Shown piece by piece: positions 42,706-50,226 of a DNA stretch of 64,000 nt (its first letter is position 1; each line of letters opens with the position of its first letter). The DNA is from a virus. The stretch is taken from the IMG/VR virus record IMGVR_UViG_3300045131_002362, positions 1 to 64,000 of that record. One strand, 5' to 3'. The notes beneath the pieces were generated by a model. That model made no database searches, had not been told where the DNA came from, and was given only the letters and a program-made list of their open reading frames with translations. Position numbers and translations under genes: made by a program.

Positions 42706-43022
42706 TCGGGCCTCCATTCGGGATCAGACGTGAGTTCGGGCACCCGGATCTCACAGCGCGTCTTCTTATCCGCGTCGATCACGAGCAGCTTGCCGGAGAT
42801 CTCCTTGGCGTACCGGACAACCGCGAGCGCCGGAGACGCCCCGTTTCCGTGTTCGCCGCAAAGGATGCGACCGTCCTTCGTCTCGGCGCCTTTGAAACTG
42901 GCGTAATAGCGCATCATCGGATCAGGATGATTTTCGCGCTCGACCACGCGCATCGTAAGTCCGTGCTTTTCGGCAAAGGCTTGCAGCGTCATGCGCTCGG
43001 CCCGCTTTATTTCGATCTTCAC
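42702..43022 (-). CDS. Unknown 106-residue protein
   Basis: Begins MKIEIKRAERMTLQAFAEKHGL. Mixed alpha/beta with a single CGEHGNG. Four-base overlaps with both neighbours place it in the SbcCD operon. No family recognised. Confidence 0.5.
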   Translation of the reverse strand: MKIEIKRAERMTLQAFAEKHGLTMRVVERENHPDPMMRYYASFKGAETKDGRILCGEHGNGASPALAVVRYAKEISGKLLVIDADKKTRCEIRVPELTSDPEWRPE

Positions 43023-43273
43023 GCCCGCACCCCCACGGCAGCCTCGACGGCCAATACCGCCGCCTCGGCTTTACGATTGGCCTCCTCGGCCTCGGCGGTG
43101 AGCCGCACGGCCTCGGCGCGCTTCTCCTCGACCTTGGCGCTCAGCTCCTCGACAGTCGAGCAGCCGTATTTCTCCTTCGCCTCCAGAAGCAGCGCCGCGC
43201 GCTTCTCGTTGTTCTGCCGGTTGCGCTCGCTGGCCACCGCCAGCCTCTGTTGCAGCTCGTTCAGGTTCGCCAT
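43019..43273 (-). CDS. Coiled-coil protein within the Rad50/Mre11 cluster
   Basis: An 84-residue, almost wholly coiled-coil protein (ELSAKVEEKRAEAVRLTAEAEE). The second ATG (43273) is better spaced from GGGAGA. It directly follows the zinc-hook end of the Rad50-like N-lobe, so it may be part of the missing return arm of the coiled coil (inference). Confidence 0.5.
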   Translation of the reverse strand: MANLNELQQRLAVASERNRQNNEKRAALLLEAKEKYGCSTVEELSAKVEEKRAEAVRLTAEAEEANRKAEAAVLAVEAAVGVRA

Positions 43274-43275
43274 AG

Positions 43276-44646
43276 TCATTCTCCCTTGTTCGCGTGCCAG
43301 TGCTTTTGTTCGGCTCCGCATTCGGGGCACACCGGATGCAGTCGCTTGTATTCCTCGATCTCCTCGCTCAGCGCGGCGACCGCGCTCCCCAAGAAAATCC
43401 TGTCGACCTCTGTTTTGCCGATCGATAAAACGAGCGCTTCCATCCCGGCCAACTCTTGCGCACAAAACTCAAGATCGCATGTTTCGTTCTTGGCGGAAAG
43501 GCATCTCCAGTCGGCCTCTCGGATGCCCACGGATTCGTCATGGCTGACGCGAAGCAAAGCCAGGTGCAGGTTCTCCATCTCGAAGATCTCGGACTCGGAC
43601 ATCTCTCGCTTCTCGCGCGCCGCCTGCGCCTGCGTCAGCATCAGCGCCGCCCTGCGTGGCGCGATGCCCGCGTCTCGCGGCAGCGCCGTCAGCCCGGCCA
43701 GTGTAGCAGCCATGCGGCCCAGCACGGCCTGCTCGCCGTCGCGCAGTACGACCGCCATATCCAGATCGACCATCGTGTCCTTGGCCCGCAGCGTGTCCGC
43801 TTTAGCCGGCAGCCGCGCCAGCTCGTCGGCGATGCGCGACAGGTCGGCTCTCTCAGCAACCGACGCCTCGCTCGCCTTTGCGGCACGCGAAGCGACTACG
43901 ACTGCGCAACTGGCAAAATCGACAGCCTCCCTGTGATCCGGAAGCACCTCGACCAGCCTATCACGGATAGAGACGAGCATGCCTACCAGCTCCTGCGCGT
44001 CCACAGCCGCCGACTCGGCGTATTCCGCGTCGATGACGGCCTCGGTCGCCGCGTCCAGCCCGGCGTACTTCGCGCCTGCCGCCTCCTCGCGCTCGATCTC
44101 CGCTTGCGCAAGACGCAGCTTCTCGTCGTTCGCGTTCTTACGCGTCCGCACCTCAGCAAGCGCCGCGTCGATCTGCACGAGGCCCACGGCCTTCGAGAGA
44201 ACCTCCGCGACGCGCCCGTCCGTCTCGCAAAGCAGGAAGTTGCCAGTTGAGGCCGGTGGCCGCGCGCCCTGCAACTGGATGGCGTGAGGCGACAGGCGCA
44301 GCAGCGTGGCGACCTCCTCGGGCACCTCTCGGCCGATCGCGTTCAGCGGTTGGCCGTCGATCTCATACTCGTTCTTGCTCTTGCCGCGTCGGCGCACGAT
44401 GCTGTGTTCCTTGCCATCGTCGCCCTCGATCAGCACGTCGACCTCGCTGCACGCGCCGCGCTTGGCTCCGTGACGCAGCAGGTCGATGCCTGCCGGAAGG
44501 TTGCGGAAGTGCTGATTCAAGCCGCGCACAATGGCGCTCTTGCCGCTTTCGCTTACGCCCGTGAACACGGTCAGCCGCTCGGCGAAGTCGAACCGGCTGT
44601 CGACATGACTCAGCACATCCGTGAATCTAGCACTTTTAAGTTTCAT
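43276..44646 (-). CDS. Rad50/SbcC-like ATPase, N-terminal lobe and zinc hook
   Basis: A 456-residue protein. Walker A GVSESGKS (30-37), then a beta-rich lobe with a Q-loop (AIQLQG), a long coiled coil (about 170-430), and a zinc hook CPEC (440-443) only 13 residues from the end. There is no signature motif or Walker B; these are in the gene at 39927-40616. The protein thus stops at the hook, where SbcC/Rad50 would normally turn back. ATG 44646 is preferred to the GTG four codons earlier. Confidence 0.8.
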   Translation of the reverse strand: MKLKSARFTDVLSHVDSRFDFAERLTVFTGVSESGKSAIVRGLNQHFRNLPAGIDLLRHGAKRGACSEVDVLIEGDDGKEHSIVRRRGKSKNEYEIDGQPLNAIGREVPEEVATLLRLSPHAIQLQGARPPASTGNFLLCETDGRVAEVLSKAVGLVQIDAALAEVRTRKNANDEKLRLAQAEIEREEAAGAKYAGLDAATEAVIDAEYAESAAVDAQELVGMLVSIRDRLVEVLPDHREAVDFASCAVVVASRAAKASEASVAERADLSRIADELARLPAKADTLRAKDTMVDLDMAVVLRDGEQAVLGRMAATLAGLTALPRDAGIAPRRAALMLTQAQAAREKREMSESEIFEMENLHLALLRVSHDESVGIREADWRCLSAKNETCDLEFCAQELAGMEALVLSIGKTEVDRIFLGSAVAALSEEIEEYKRLHPVCPECGAEQKHWHANKGE

Positions 44647-44833
44647 TCGTTTTCTCACTTTTCAAGGCGCGACGCTCGTCAGCCAACCGCCCGATTGTCT
44701 TGACGAAGATTGCGCCCTGATGCTTGTTGAGCCAATATTGAAGCTGCGCCAGTTCTTCAACGGAGCAGTCGTCCAGATCCTTTGTTGAGATCTCGCTCAG
44801 CTCACGAATCGCAGCGTGAACATTCGCCGTCAT
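44636..44833 (-). CDS. Unknown 65-residue helical protein
   Basis: Begins MTANVHAAIREL. Helical with CSVEELAQLQYWLNKHQG. It overlaps the Rad50-like gene by 11 bases. No family recognised. Confidence 0.5.
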   Translation of the reverse strand: MTANVHAAIRELSEISTKDLDDCSVEELAQLQYWLNKHQGAIFVKTIGRLADERRALKSEKTNET

Positions 44834-45048
44834 GCCCCGTGCTCCTTTTTTGTAAACAAAACGTACTGCGGAGAACCGCTGTCTTCGCCGCTTACGGCCC
44901 GCCCGTCTCGCACTTCAAAGTGCGACTCTTTCGGAATCGTGAACCCGGCATCGGTCAGTCGGTCGATCACTCTTTCAATAGCACATTGAGCATCGGCAGC
45001 TTCTATATCGGCAAAGATGTTCAATGGTGTGATCCTGTGCATGCCCAT
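44830..45048 (-). CDS. Unknown 72-residue protein
   Basis: Begins MGMHRITPLNIFADIEAAD. Small alpha/beta protein coupled to the next gene by a four-base overlap. No family recognised. Confidence 0.5.
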   Translation of the reverse strand: MGMHRITPLNIFADIEAADAQCAIERVIDRLTDAGFTIPKESHFEVRDGRAVSGEDSGSPQYVLFTKKEHGA

Positions 45049-45057
45049 TACAAAACC

Positions 45058-46125
45058 TCACTTTTTATTGTAAGCACAGACGGGCACGGCGCCCTCCGCA
45101 CGGGGCAGAGTCACGTCGGCGAACGAGGGCCACGCGGAGCGCGGCACGCCGTTCGAGTCCATGAGCGCCGCCATATCCTCCGGAACGCCCGGCTTGGGCC
45201 ACGCCTTCGCCGACAGCAGCAGGGGCGGCATCGACGGTTCGCCATCGTAAGGCAACCGCACCAGCCGCAGGTTGCGCCGCAGGATCTCTGCGCCTGCATC
45301 GCTGTTGAGCGCCGCGCGGGCCTTCGGAACGCTAACGTTGAACGACCGGTTGGCCAGAAACTCGGCGACCGTCTTCTCACCGCATCCCGGAACGTTGCCA
45401 ACGTTGTCGCTCTTGCACCCGCCCACGCACTTCGCGGCCACCACATCGGCGATCGCGATCTTCGTGTGCTTCTCGATATCATCCGCGTCGCACAGAACGC
45501 CCGTCGTCACATCCGCCCACTTCACGCCCTCCAGCACTACCTGGTGCAGGTCGTGGTCGTTCGACACGATCACGACGGGCTTGTCGTACTTCGGCTTTCC
45601 GTCGACGTGGCCGTCTGTCTGCTGCTTCAGGCCGAGCACGAACGACGCGATCACGTCGTCGCTCTCGTAGCCGTGAACGCAATATCCCTGCACGTTGTAG
45701 CCTGGAGCGTACACGCAGCGCAGCAGCCGCTTGATCTCCTCCTTGCAGCCTACAACGCGCTCCTCCTTCTCCGTCTTCTTCTGCGTGCCCCTGTTGCCCT
45801 TGTAATCGGCGTACAACTGCTCGCGCCGAAGGCTGCGGCTGCTGTCAAACGCCATGACCGGAGCGCACGCGAAATTGCGGCACGCCTCGGCAACGTCCAG
45901 CATCACATCGGCGGCGACGGCGTGGGCGATGCGCCCAGTGTCCGCACCGCAGCGCTTGCAGTAGTCGTCAGCCTTCGCCCACATGAGCCTGTACATCAGA
46001 CACGATGTGTCGAAGAAGGCCGGGCGGACGCGCGCCTCCCGAAGGACACGCGCATTCGCCTCGCCAGCGCCGCCGTCCGCATAAGACGGGCGTGGCGCTA
46101 GGATCTCGTCGATCACGGGGGTCAC
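45058..46125 (-). CDS. 5'-3' exonuclease / flap endonuclease
   Basis: A 355-residue FEN-family nuclease. YADYKGNRG is the arch helix motif, YESDDVIASF the acidic EADD motif, VSNDHDLHQ the DxDxxQ motif, and GGCKSDNVGNVPGCGEKT the helix-hairpin-helix region (usually GDxxDNIPGVPGIG). It removes primers and flaps at the fork. Starts at GTG 46125 in a GTGA overlap. The N-terminal 35 residues are an extension before the first strand (RPAFFDTSCLMYR). Confidence 0.85.
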   Translation of the reverse strand: MTPVIDEILAPRPSYADGGAGEANARVLREARVRPAFFDTSCLMYRLMWAKADDYCKRCGADTGRIAHAVAADVMLDVAEACRNFACAPVMAFDSSRSLRREQLYADYKGNRGTQKKTEKEERVVGCKEEIKRLLRCVYAPGYNVQGYCVHGYESDDVIASFVLGLKQQTDGHVDGKPKYDKPVVIVSNDHDLHQVVLEGVKWADVTTGVLCDADDIEKHTKIAIADVVAAKCVGGCKSDNVGNVPGCGEKTVAEFLANRSFNVSVPKARAALNSDAGAEILRRNLRLVRLPYDGEPSMPPLLLSAKAWPKPGVPEDMAALMDSNGVPRSAWPSFADVTLPRAEGAVPVCAYNKK

Positions 46126-46412
46126 GCCAGCCGCCCGGCAGGTTTTTCCGCCGCTCCCTTGCGCCCTTCGGCGATGTATCCCTTATCGAAGTCCGGCGCG
46201 GGCATGACTGGCATCTTGCTCGTGACATAAAGGCGCGTGATGTCGAACCACTTGCCGTCCTCCAGCTTCCCGTCGGCGTTCGCCTTCGGTGTGACGACGG
46301 CCTGCACACAGCCGTACAGGTCGAAGGACACGCAGGATACGACACCTGCAAACCCTGTGACGCGATCGGAAACCGTGAGGCCGAGCATCTTCATGTGAGT
46401 TTTGACGTTCAT
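46122..46412 (-). CDS. Conserved phage protein, 96 residues
   Basis: Contains LTVSDRVTGFAGVVSCVSFDLYGCVQAVVTP, a small beta-barrel pattern I know from many phage hypothetical proteins, followed by KWFDITRLYV. AGGAGAGAAC precedes the ATG. It lies between clamp and exonuclease genes. Function unknown. Confidence 0.6.
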   Translation of the reverse strand: MNVKTHMKMLGLTVSDRVTGFAGVVSCVSFDLYGCVQAVVTPKANADGKLEDGKWFDITRLYVTSKMPVMPAPDFDKGYIAEGRKGAAEKPAGRLA

Positions 46413-46438
46413 GTTCTCTCCTTTTTGTTGTTTTGTGA

Positions 46439-47587
46439 CTACTGTGCTGTCGCCGCATCGGCAGGTTTCGGGATCGTCATCTGCCCAGCGACAACGATCG
46501 TGGACTGCGTACGGCAGATGCCAACAGACACCTCGCCGTCGGCCGTCATTGTGAAGTCGCCGCCCAGCTTGGCGAAGCGCGATACTATCGGAAGAGAGAA
46601 TCGTACCTCATCGCCAGGCGGAAGCTCGACAGACGCATCGAACTCGGCGACCGGCTGTCCTCCGGACATCATCGCCACGCCAACCGAAGAGAACGTCAAA
46701 ACGCCGCCGAACGAGTCGTTCGCCCCGAGGCCAAGAGCAGTGATGTCCTCCTCTAACTTACGAAGCGGAGCGGCAGCCATGAGTGTAACCGACTCCCTGC
46801 TGGCATTGTGCATCACGACGCGAAGCAGATTCGGGCGTTCCGCCGCAGAGATCTTCTCGACGAAGGTCGTTCCGTCCGAGAGCCTGAACGTGTGGAACGT
46901 AGCGCCGGCATCGTTGATCTCCCGGACGTACCCTGTGATGTCGAACATATTCACGAGCGACGGGTCGAAGCTGAACATCTCAGGAAGCGACGGGACCTTG
47001 TGCATAATCGCGCTCTTGCTGTCCGTAGAACCCAACCATCCGCCGTCGTCTGCCAAAAAGGCGTACACGCGCCTCAACGTGGGGCGGTTGTCATCGCGCT
47101 TTGTGAACTCGATTAGCAGCTTGCCGATGTCCTTGGACACATGCTCGCCCAGCGAGAACTCTAGGATACCTTGCGGAGCCTGCGGCGAAGGCATCTCGTT
47201 AGACTCGAACGTGGCCGAGTGGATCGTCGTTCCTTTACCCTTGACGTGCAGGGCGTGCGTCAGGGGGTCGATCCAGGCCGTGCCCGTGCCGTCCTCCGGC
47301 AGCCGCACGTTGGCGTAGGCCCGCAGCGCCTTGGCAGCGTTTGCGCCGCCGAACGCATTGTCGAACGGGAAGCACGCGCCCTTGGGGAACATGGACAGAA
47401 CAGTGTCTACCCACTCCTTATCGGCGTCGTAGAACACGTTGACGCTGCCTCCGCTCTTCGGCAAGATTCCGTACACGCAGCCGTTCGCTGCGAACACGAT
47501 CGACGTGCCGCGCTTCATCGCCAGCTTGGCTGTCCGCGCCATCCACTCGGGATTGAGCGTCTTCTTCTCTTTCCTGATAATCTTCAC
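46439..47587 (-). CDS. Probable DNA sliding clamp
   Basis: A 382-residue beta-rich protein of the length of DnaN. It shows three roughly equal parts, and LRRVYAFLADDGGWLGSTDS in the middle resembles clamp strands. It opens the replication operon under a strong phage promoter and the window has a clamp loader but no other clamp. The identification rests on size, context and fold impression, without a signature motif. GTG start behind AAGGAGAGACAGA. Confidence 0.5.
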   Translation of the reverse strand: MKIIRKEKKTLNPEWMARTAKLAMKRGTSIVFAANGCVYGILPKSGGSVNVFYDADKEWVDTVLSMFPKGACFPFDNAFGGANAAKALRAYANVRLPEDGTGTAWIDPLTHALHVKGKGTTIHSATFESNEMPSPQAPQGILEFSLGEHVSKDIGKLLIEFTKRDDNRPTLRRVYAFLADDGGWLGSTDSKSAIMHKVPSLPEMFSFDPSLVNMFDITGYVREINDAGATFHTFRLSDGTTFVEKISAAERPNLLRVVMHNASRESVTLMAAAPLRKLEEDITALGLGANDSFGGVLTFSSVGVAMMSGGQPVAEFDASVELPPGDEVRFSLPIVSRFAKLGGDFTMTADGEVSVGICRTQSTIVVAGQMTIPKPADAATAQ

Positions 47588-47619
47588 TCTGTCTCTCCTT
47601 TATTGACCCATTCTTCAAA

Positions 47620-47651
47620 CATTATATCCGAACACGATCGCTTCCCGCGCC
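47620..47651 (-). promoter_or_regulatory. Phage-type promoter, copy D
   Basis: Minus-strand GGCGCGGGAA, nine bases, TTCGGATATAATG; -10 box at 47626-47621. A leader of about 28 bases leads to the clamp-like gene. A 22-codon frame that begins in an ATGA overlap with the upstream small gene runs through the whole element, probably by chance. Confidence 0.8.
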
Positions 47652-47679
47652 GGATTTGTCGACGATTCGGAGCGCCCCG

Positions 47680-47814
47680 TCATGGCAGCGCTCCGCTCAG
47701 CACAGCGAGCATGATGAGCACGAGCGCCCACACAATCGCTGTGAACAGATACAGTAGGGCAATCCTGACGCATCTCGCCCTATCGCTTAGTTTGTGATTG
47801 TGGCTCGGATTCAC
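47680..47814 (-). CDS. Small 44-residue membrane protein
   Basis: Opens at GTG 47814, 7 bases after AAAAGGAGACC, and ends TGA 47680. A basic head (KLSDRARCVR) is followed by one membrane span (IALLYLFTAIVWALVLIMLAVL). Too short for routine calling, but start signals and position support it. Holin-like or inhibitor roles are possible. Confidence 0.55.
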   Translation of the reverse strand: MNPSHNHKLSDRARCVRIALLYLFTAIVWALVLIMLAVLSGALP

Positions 47815-47832
47815 GATTGGTCTCCTTTTCGT

Positions 47833-48075
47833 CTAGCGTTCGGCTTGCCAGTTCATCTCCACACGTTTCAGCATGGCCTCTCCATCGATACCTTCCCTGT
47901 CGCACAGGTGCAGCAGATCGGCCATCAGATCCCCGATGCCGGCTTCGAGCGTATCGTTGGAAAGGTCGTACGCGCAGCCTTCCGCGCACATGGTTCGCTC
48001 TGCATTTTCAGCCCGGGTGCCGTTGCTGGAACAGCCGGGCTCGTGTTTGTCAGGTTTGAACTTGAATTTTGGCAT
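47833..48075 (-). CDS. DLMADLLH-motif protein, 80 residues
   Basis: Begins MPKFKFKPDK behind AAAGGAA. Its C-terminal half, GIGDLMADLLHLCDREGIDG to NWQAER, is a paralogue of the C-terminus of the gene at 54437-54913. N-terminal CSSNGTRAENAERTMC is similar there too. Function unknown; the shared motif is helical. Confidence 0.6.
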   Translation of the reverse strand: MPKFKFKPDKHEPGCSSNGTRAENAERTMCAEGCAYDLSNDTLEAGIGDLMADLLHLCDREGIDGEAMLKRVEMNWQAER

Positions 48076-48098
48076 TGTGTCGATTCCTTTGTTGTTGG

Positions 48099-49052
48099 TT
48101 AAAGCTCTGGTTTGTAAAAAGCACCTTTCGCGATATTCTCTGCTGCCCACAGGGGCTGAAGATTGCTGTAATGGAAGCACATCAACTGCTGTTGACGCTC
48201 CGACAGGTTAAACGACGCACAGGGCCGGATGTGGTCGACGTGCCAGCCGTTGATTCCGTAGTTGTCCCAAGACATACCCGGCTTCCAAAGGGACTCCAAA
48301 TGAAGTCTTAGATAGTTGGCCGAACAACCTAGCATAACGAGCGTGCATTCCGACTTCTTTCGCCCATTCAGCGCACCCTTTAAGCGTCTACTTACCGATC
48401 GGATAAGCCTGTACCCAAAGTCCGTCTGTCGTTTGTTCTTTTTCCAAATACGTTTGTTTTTCCGCACATTTTCTTTTCGCTGTTCGGGTGTGAGGCTGCG
48501 GTCTATTTTGTACTTCGGTATATAAATTTTCTTTCTTGTTCGTTCGCAACCAAGAAATGTCCTCGTTTGATTTGTGCTACGACATTTGCTCGCCAAGGCC
48601 AAAATTGCCACGACATCTTCCGGAGAATAATCTTTGCGGTCTCGTGGTAATTTTCGGCAAAGTTTGCGTATCTTAATTGCAAAATGTTTGGATCGCGTTC
48701 CGCTGTTCAAAACAGCAGAGAGCAAACTTTGCTCGGGTAAAACTCGTGTCTCTTTTCTTCTCTTAGAACCGAGATTTTTAAACCCGAGCGTTTTTGAAAC
48801 TTCTCTTGCGCATCTGCATTGAAAAGCCAATTCGTGAATCGCAGAGACCTTGGCGTTTTCGACGGTCAGGATTTCACCGCGAAGTTCTCCGCACAATACC
48901 GTGATCTTTTTCGCGAAGTTTTTGGATCGACTTCCGCTCCTGAGAGCAGCCTCAACTTCGGACAAAAGGAACGGACTCGCCCCGCCGGGTGATGTAGGGC
49001 CAGAAGACAGGCACCCTCCGTCAGGGGAGTCCGAAATTGAAAGTTCGTTCAT
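48099..49052 (-). CDS. HNH protein with two copies of a shared module
   Basis: A 317-residue protein. Residues 33-91 and 109-170 are two copies of a module (L-SG-R-K-FA-KI-LC) that also forms the N-terminus of the helicase-primase. A basic stretch (KENVRKNKRIWKKNKRQ) leads to an HNH domain: GWHVDHIRPCASFNL and YSNLQPLWAAENIAKG. Its DNA is noticeably more AT-rich than the neighbours. It has its own sigma70-like promoter and lies beside the repeat-rich gap. It is likely a mobile or recently acquired DNA-binding nuclease. Confidence 0.75.
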   Translation of the reverse strand: MNELSISDSPDGGCLSSGPTSPGGASPFLLSEVEAALRSGSRSKNFAKKITVLCGELRGEILTVENAKVSAIHELAFQCRCAREVSKTLGFKNLGSKRRKETRVLPEQSLLSAVLNSGTRSKHFAIKIRKLCRKLPRDRKDYSPEDVVAILALASKCRSTNQTRTFLGCERTRKKIYIPKYKIDRSLTPEQRKENVRKNKRIWKKNKRQTDFGYRLIRSVSRRLKGALNGRKKSECTLVMLGCSANYLRLHLESLWKPGMSWDNYGINGWHVDHIRPCASFNLSERQQQLMCFHYSNLQPLWAAENIAKGAFYKPEL

Positions 49053-49114
49053 GAGCGTCTCCTTGTTTTTGCCCGACATCACTCGGGGAAAGTCGTTAAT
49101 CGACCGTCGATGCA

Positions 49115-49143
49115 ATGGTACAAGGATTCGTTGCGCTTGTCAA
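49115..49143 (-). promoter_or_regulatory. Sigma70-like promoter for the HNH gene
   Basis: Minus strand TTGACA (49143-49138), 17-base spacer, TACCAT (49120-49115). The leader is about 55 bases. The consensus -35 box and the TGTCACA sites just upstream (49177 onward) suggest a regulated promoter. Confidence 0.6.
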
Positions 49144-49176
49144 CCGCCGAGTTTGCAACTTCAAACTTTCTACCGG

Positions 49177-49392
49177 TGTCACAAGAACACCGTCACATTT
49201 ATACGTAAGTCGTTGATGTTGTGGTGGTTGTGTTAAGACAGAGGTTGCGAAAAGCACCGTCACAATTGTCACAAGCCGAACGTGATCCCTGTGACAGTAT
49301 TGGGACGGTAAACGTCGATTGTCATAGCACTGTCACAAGTCTAAATAAGGCTATATCAAGCACTTATGTATTTGTGACAGTGTTTTGTGACG
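49177..49392. repeat. Cluster of eight TGTCACA sites; candidate origin or operator
   Basis: The core TGTCACA (or CGTCACA) occurs at 49177, 49191, 49258, 49267 and 49331, and inverted at 49290, 49373 and 49386; three copies extend to TGTCACAAG. The region from 49116 to 49446 has no gene, is AT-rich for this genome, and lies between two replication-linked operons. This looks like an iteron cluster (origin) or a set of operators for the HNH promoter. Confidence 0.6.
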
Positions 49393-49419
49393 GTCGCTTA
49401 ATGTTTCATGTGAGGGGAT

Positions 49420-49447
49420 GTATACACTCGTATGCACCTGTATACAC
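49420..49447. repeat. Three GTATACAC-type repeats at 10-bp spacing
   Basis: GTATACAC at 49420, GTATGCAC at 49430 and GTATACAC at 49440 repeat once per helical turn. The array ends at the stop codon of the next gene. Likely a protein-binding site that loads several subunits on one face of DNA. Confidence 0.55.
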
Positions 49448-49953
49448 TAGGACGCACATTCCCGTTCGTGTTTCCGCAAAGCGTCGACGAGTGTGCGCTT
49501 CGCCAGCTCGTACTTGTGCTCGCCGCCCACCTCGTTCAGGAATGCCGCCTTGACCCTGCGCCGAAGCTCCTTCAGATTCGGCCTGTACCAGACGCCGCGA
49601 TCCACATCCTCGAAGCGCTCGGCCTCGCGCTGCGCGATCCTGGCCAGCCTTCGTGCCAATGGCCGCAGCCCCGACAAGAACGCCTGCCAGTCGACCTCCT
49701 CGCAGGGCGAGTCGAACACGGCGAGCGTGAGCGCAGCGCCGGACGACTCGTCATCGATGCTCGTGCAGAAGCGCCGCGCCATCCTGCGCCGCTTGTCCTC
49801 GATGTTCAGCAGATCCCGCAGCGCAATCGTCCACGCGAGCCTTGCCCCGCGCCCGGCTGCCAGAAACTCGGCGATCGCGATCTGCTGCATCACCTCCGCA
49901 GAACTCAGGTTCGGGAACCTGTGCAACAACTGGTTGATGTGTCCCTTGTCCAT
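49447..49953 (-). CDS. Unknown 168-residue helical protein
   Basis: An Arg/Glu-rich, all-helical protein (RPLARRLARIAQREAERFEDV). It ends at the repeat-rich gap. Given the location, a DNA-binding protein for that region is possible, but no helix-turn-helix is clear. No family recognised. Confidence 0.5.
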   Translation of the reverse strand: MDKGHINQLLHRFPNLSSAEVMQQIAIAEFLAAGRGARLAWTIALRDLLNIEDKRRRMARRFCTSIDDESSGAALTLAVFDSPCEEVDWQAFLSGLRPLARRLARIAQREAERFEDVDRGVWYRPNLKELRRRVKAAFLNEVGGEHKYELAKRTLVDALRKHERECAS

Positions 49954-49962
49954 AACGCCTCC

Positions 49963-50226
49963 TCACAGTCCAAGAACGGCTCGTGCCTCGTCGACCAAAG
50001 CGCGATCCTCGTCGTTGTTTGAACAATCTACGTACTGCTCGGCCAGCCTAGCCATGTCTGAGAGGGCGCAGCTCAGATCGTCGATGCGCTTGTCGCGCCA
50101 CGCCAGCTCGCAGGCGATGTCGCTCTTCTCGTGTAGCCCTTCAGCCGTCATCGCTTGGACGTGCTTGAAGTAGTACCCGCCCTCGCGGTCCAGCTCCATA
50201 GGGTCGTTGTGCCCGTAGTGTTTCAC
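49963..50226 (-). CDS. Unknown 87-residue protein
   Basis: Starts at GTG 50226 in a GTGA overlap. Helical (DKRIDDLSCALSDMARLAEQYV). No family recognised. Confidence 0.45.
   Translation of the reverse strand: MKHYGHNDPMELDREGGYYFKHVQAMTAEGLHEKSDIACELAWRDKRIDDLSCALSDMARLAEQYVDCSNNDEDRALVDEARAVLGL

Noticed and set aside
49177-49392. CRISPR-like array in the repeat-rich gap
   Set aside because: Repeats are only seven to nine bases, in both orientations and irregularly spaced; no spacers of fixed length and no cas genes.
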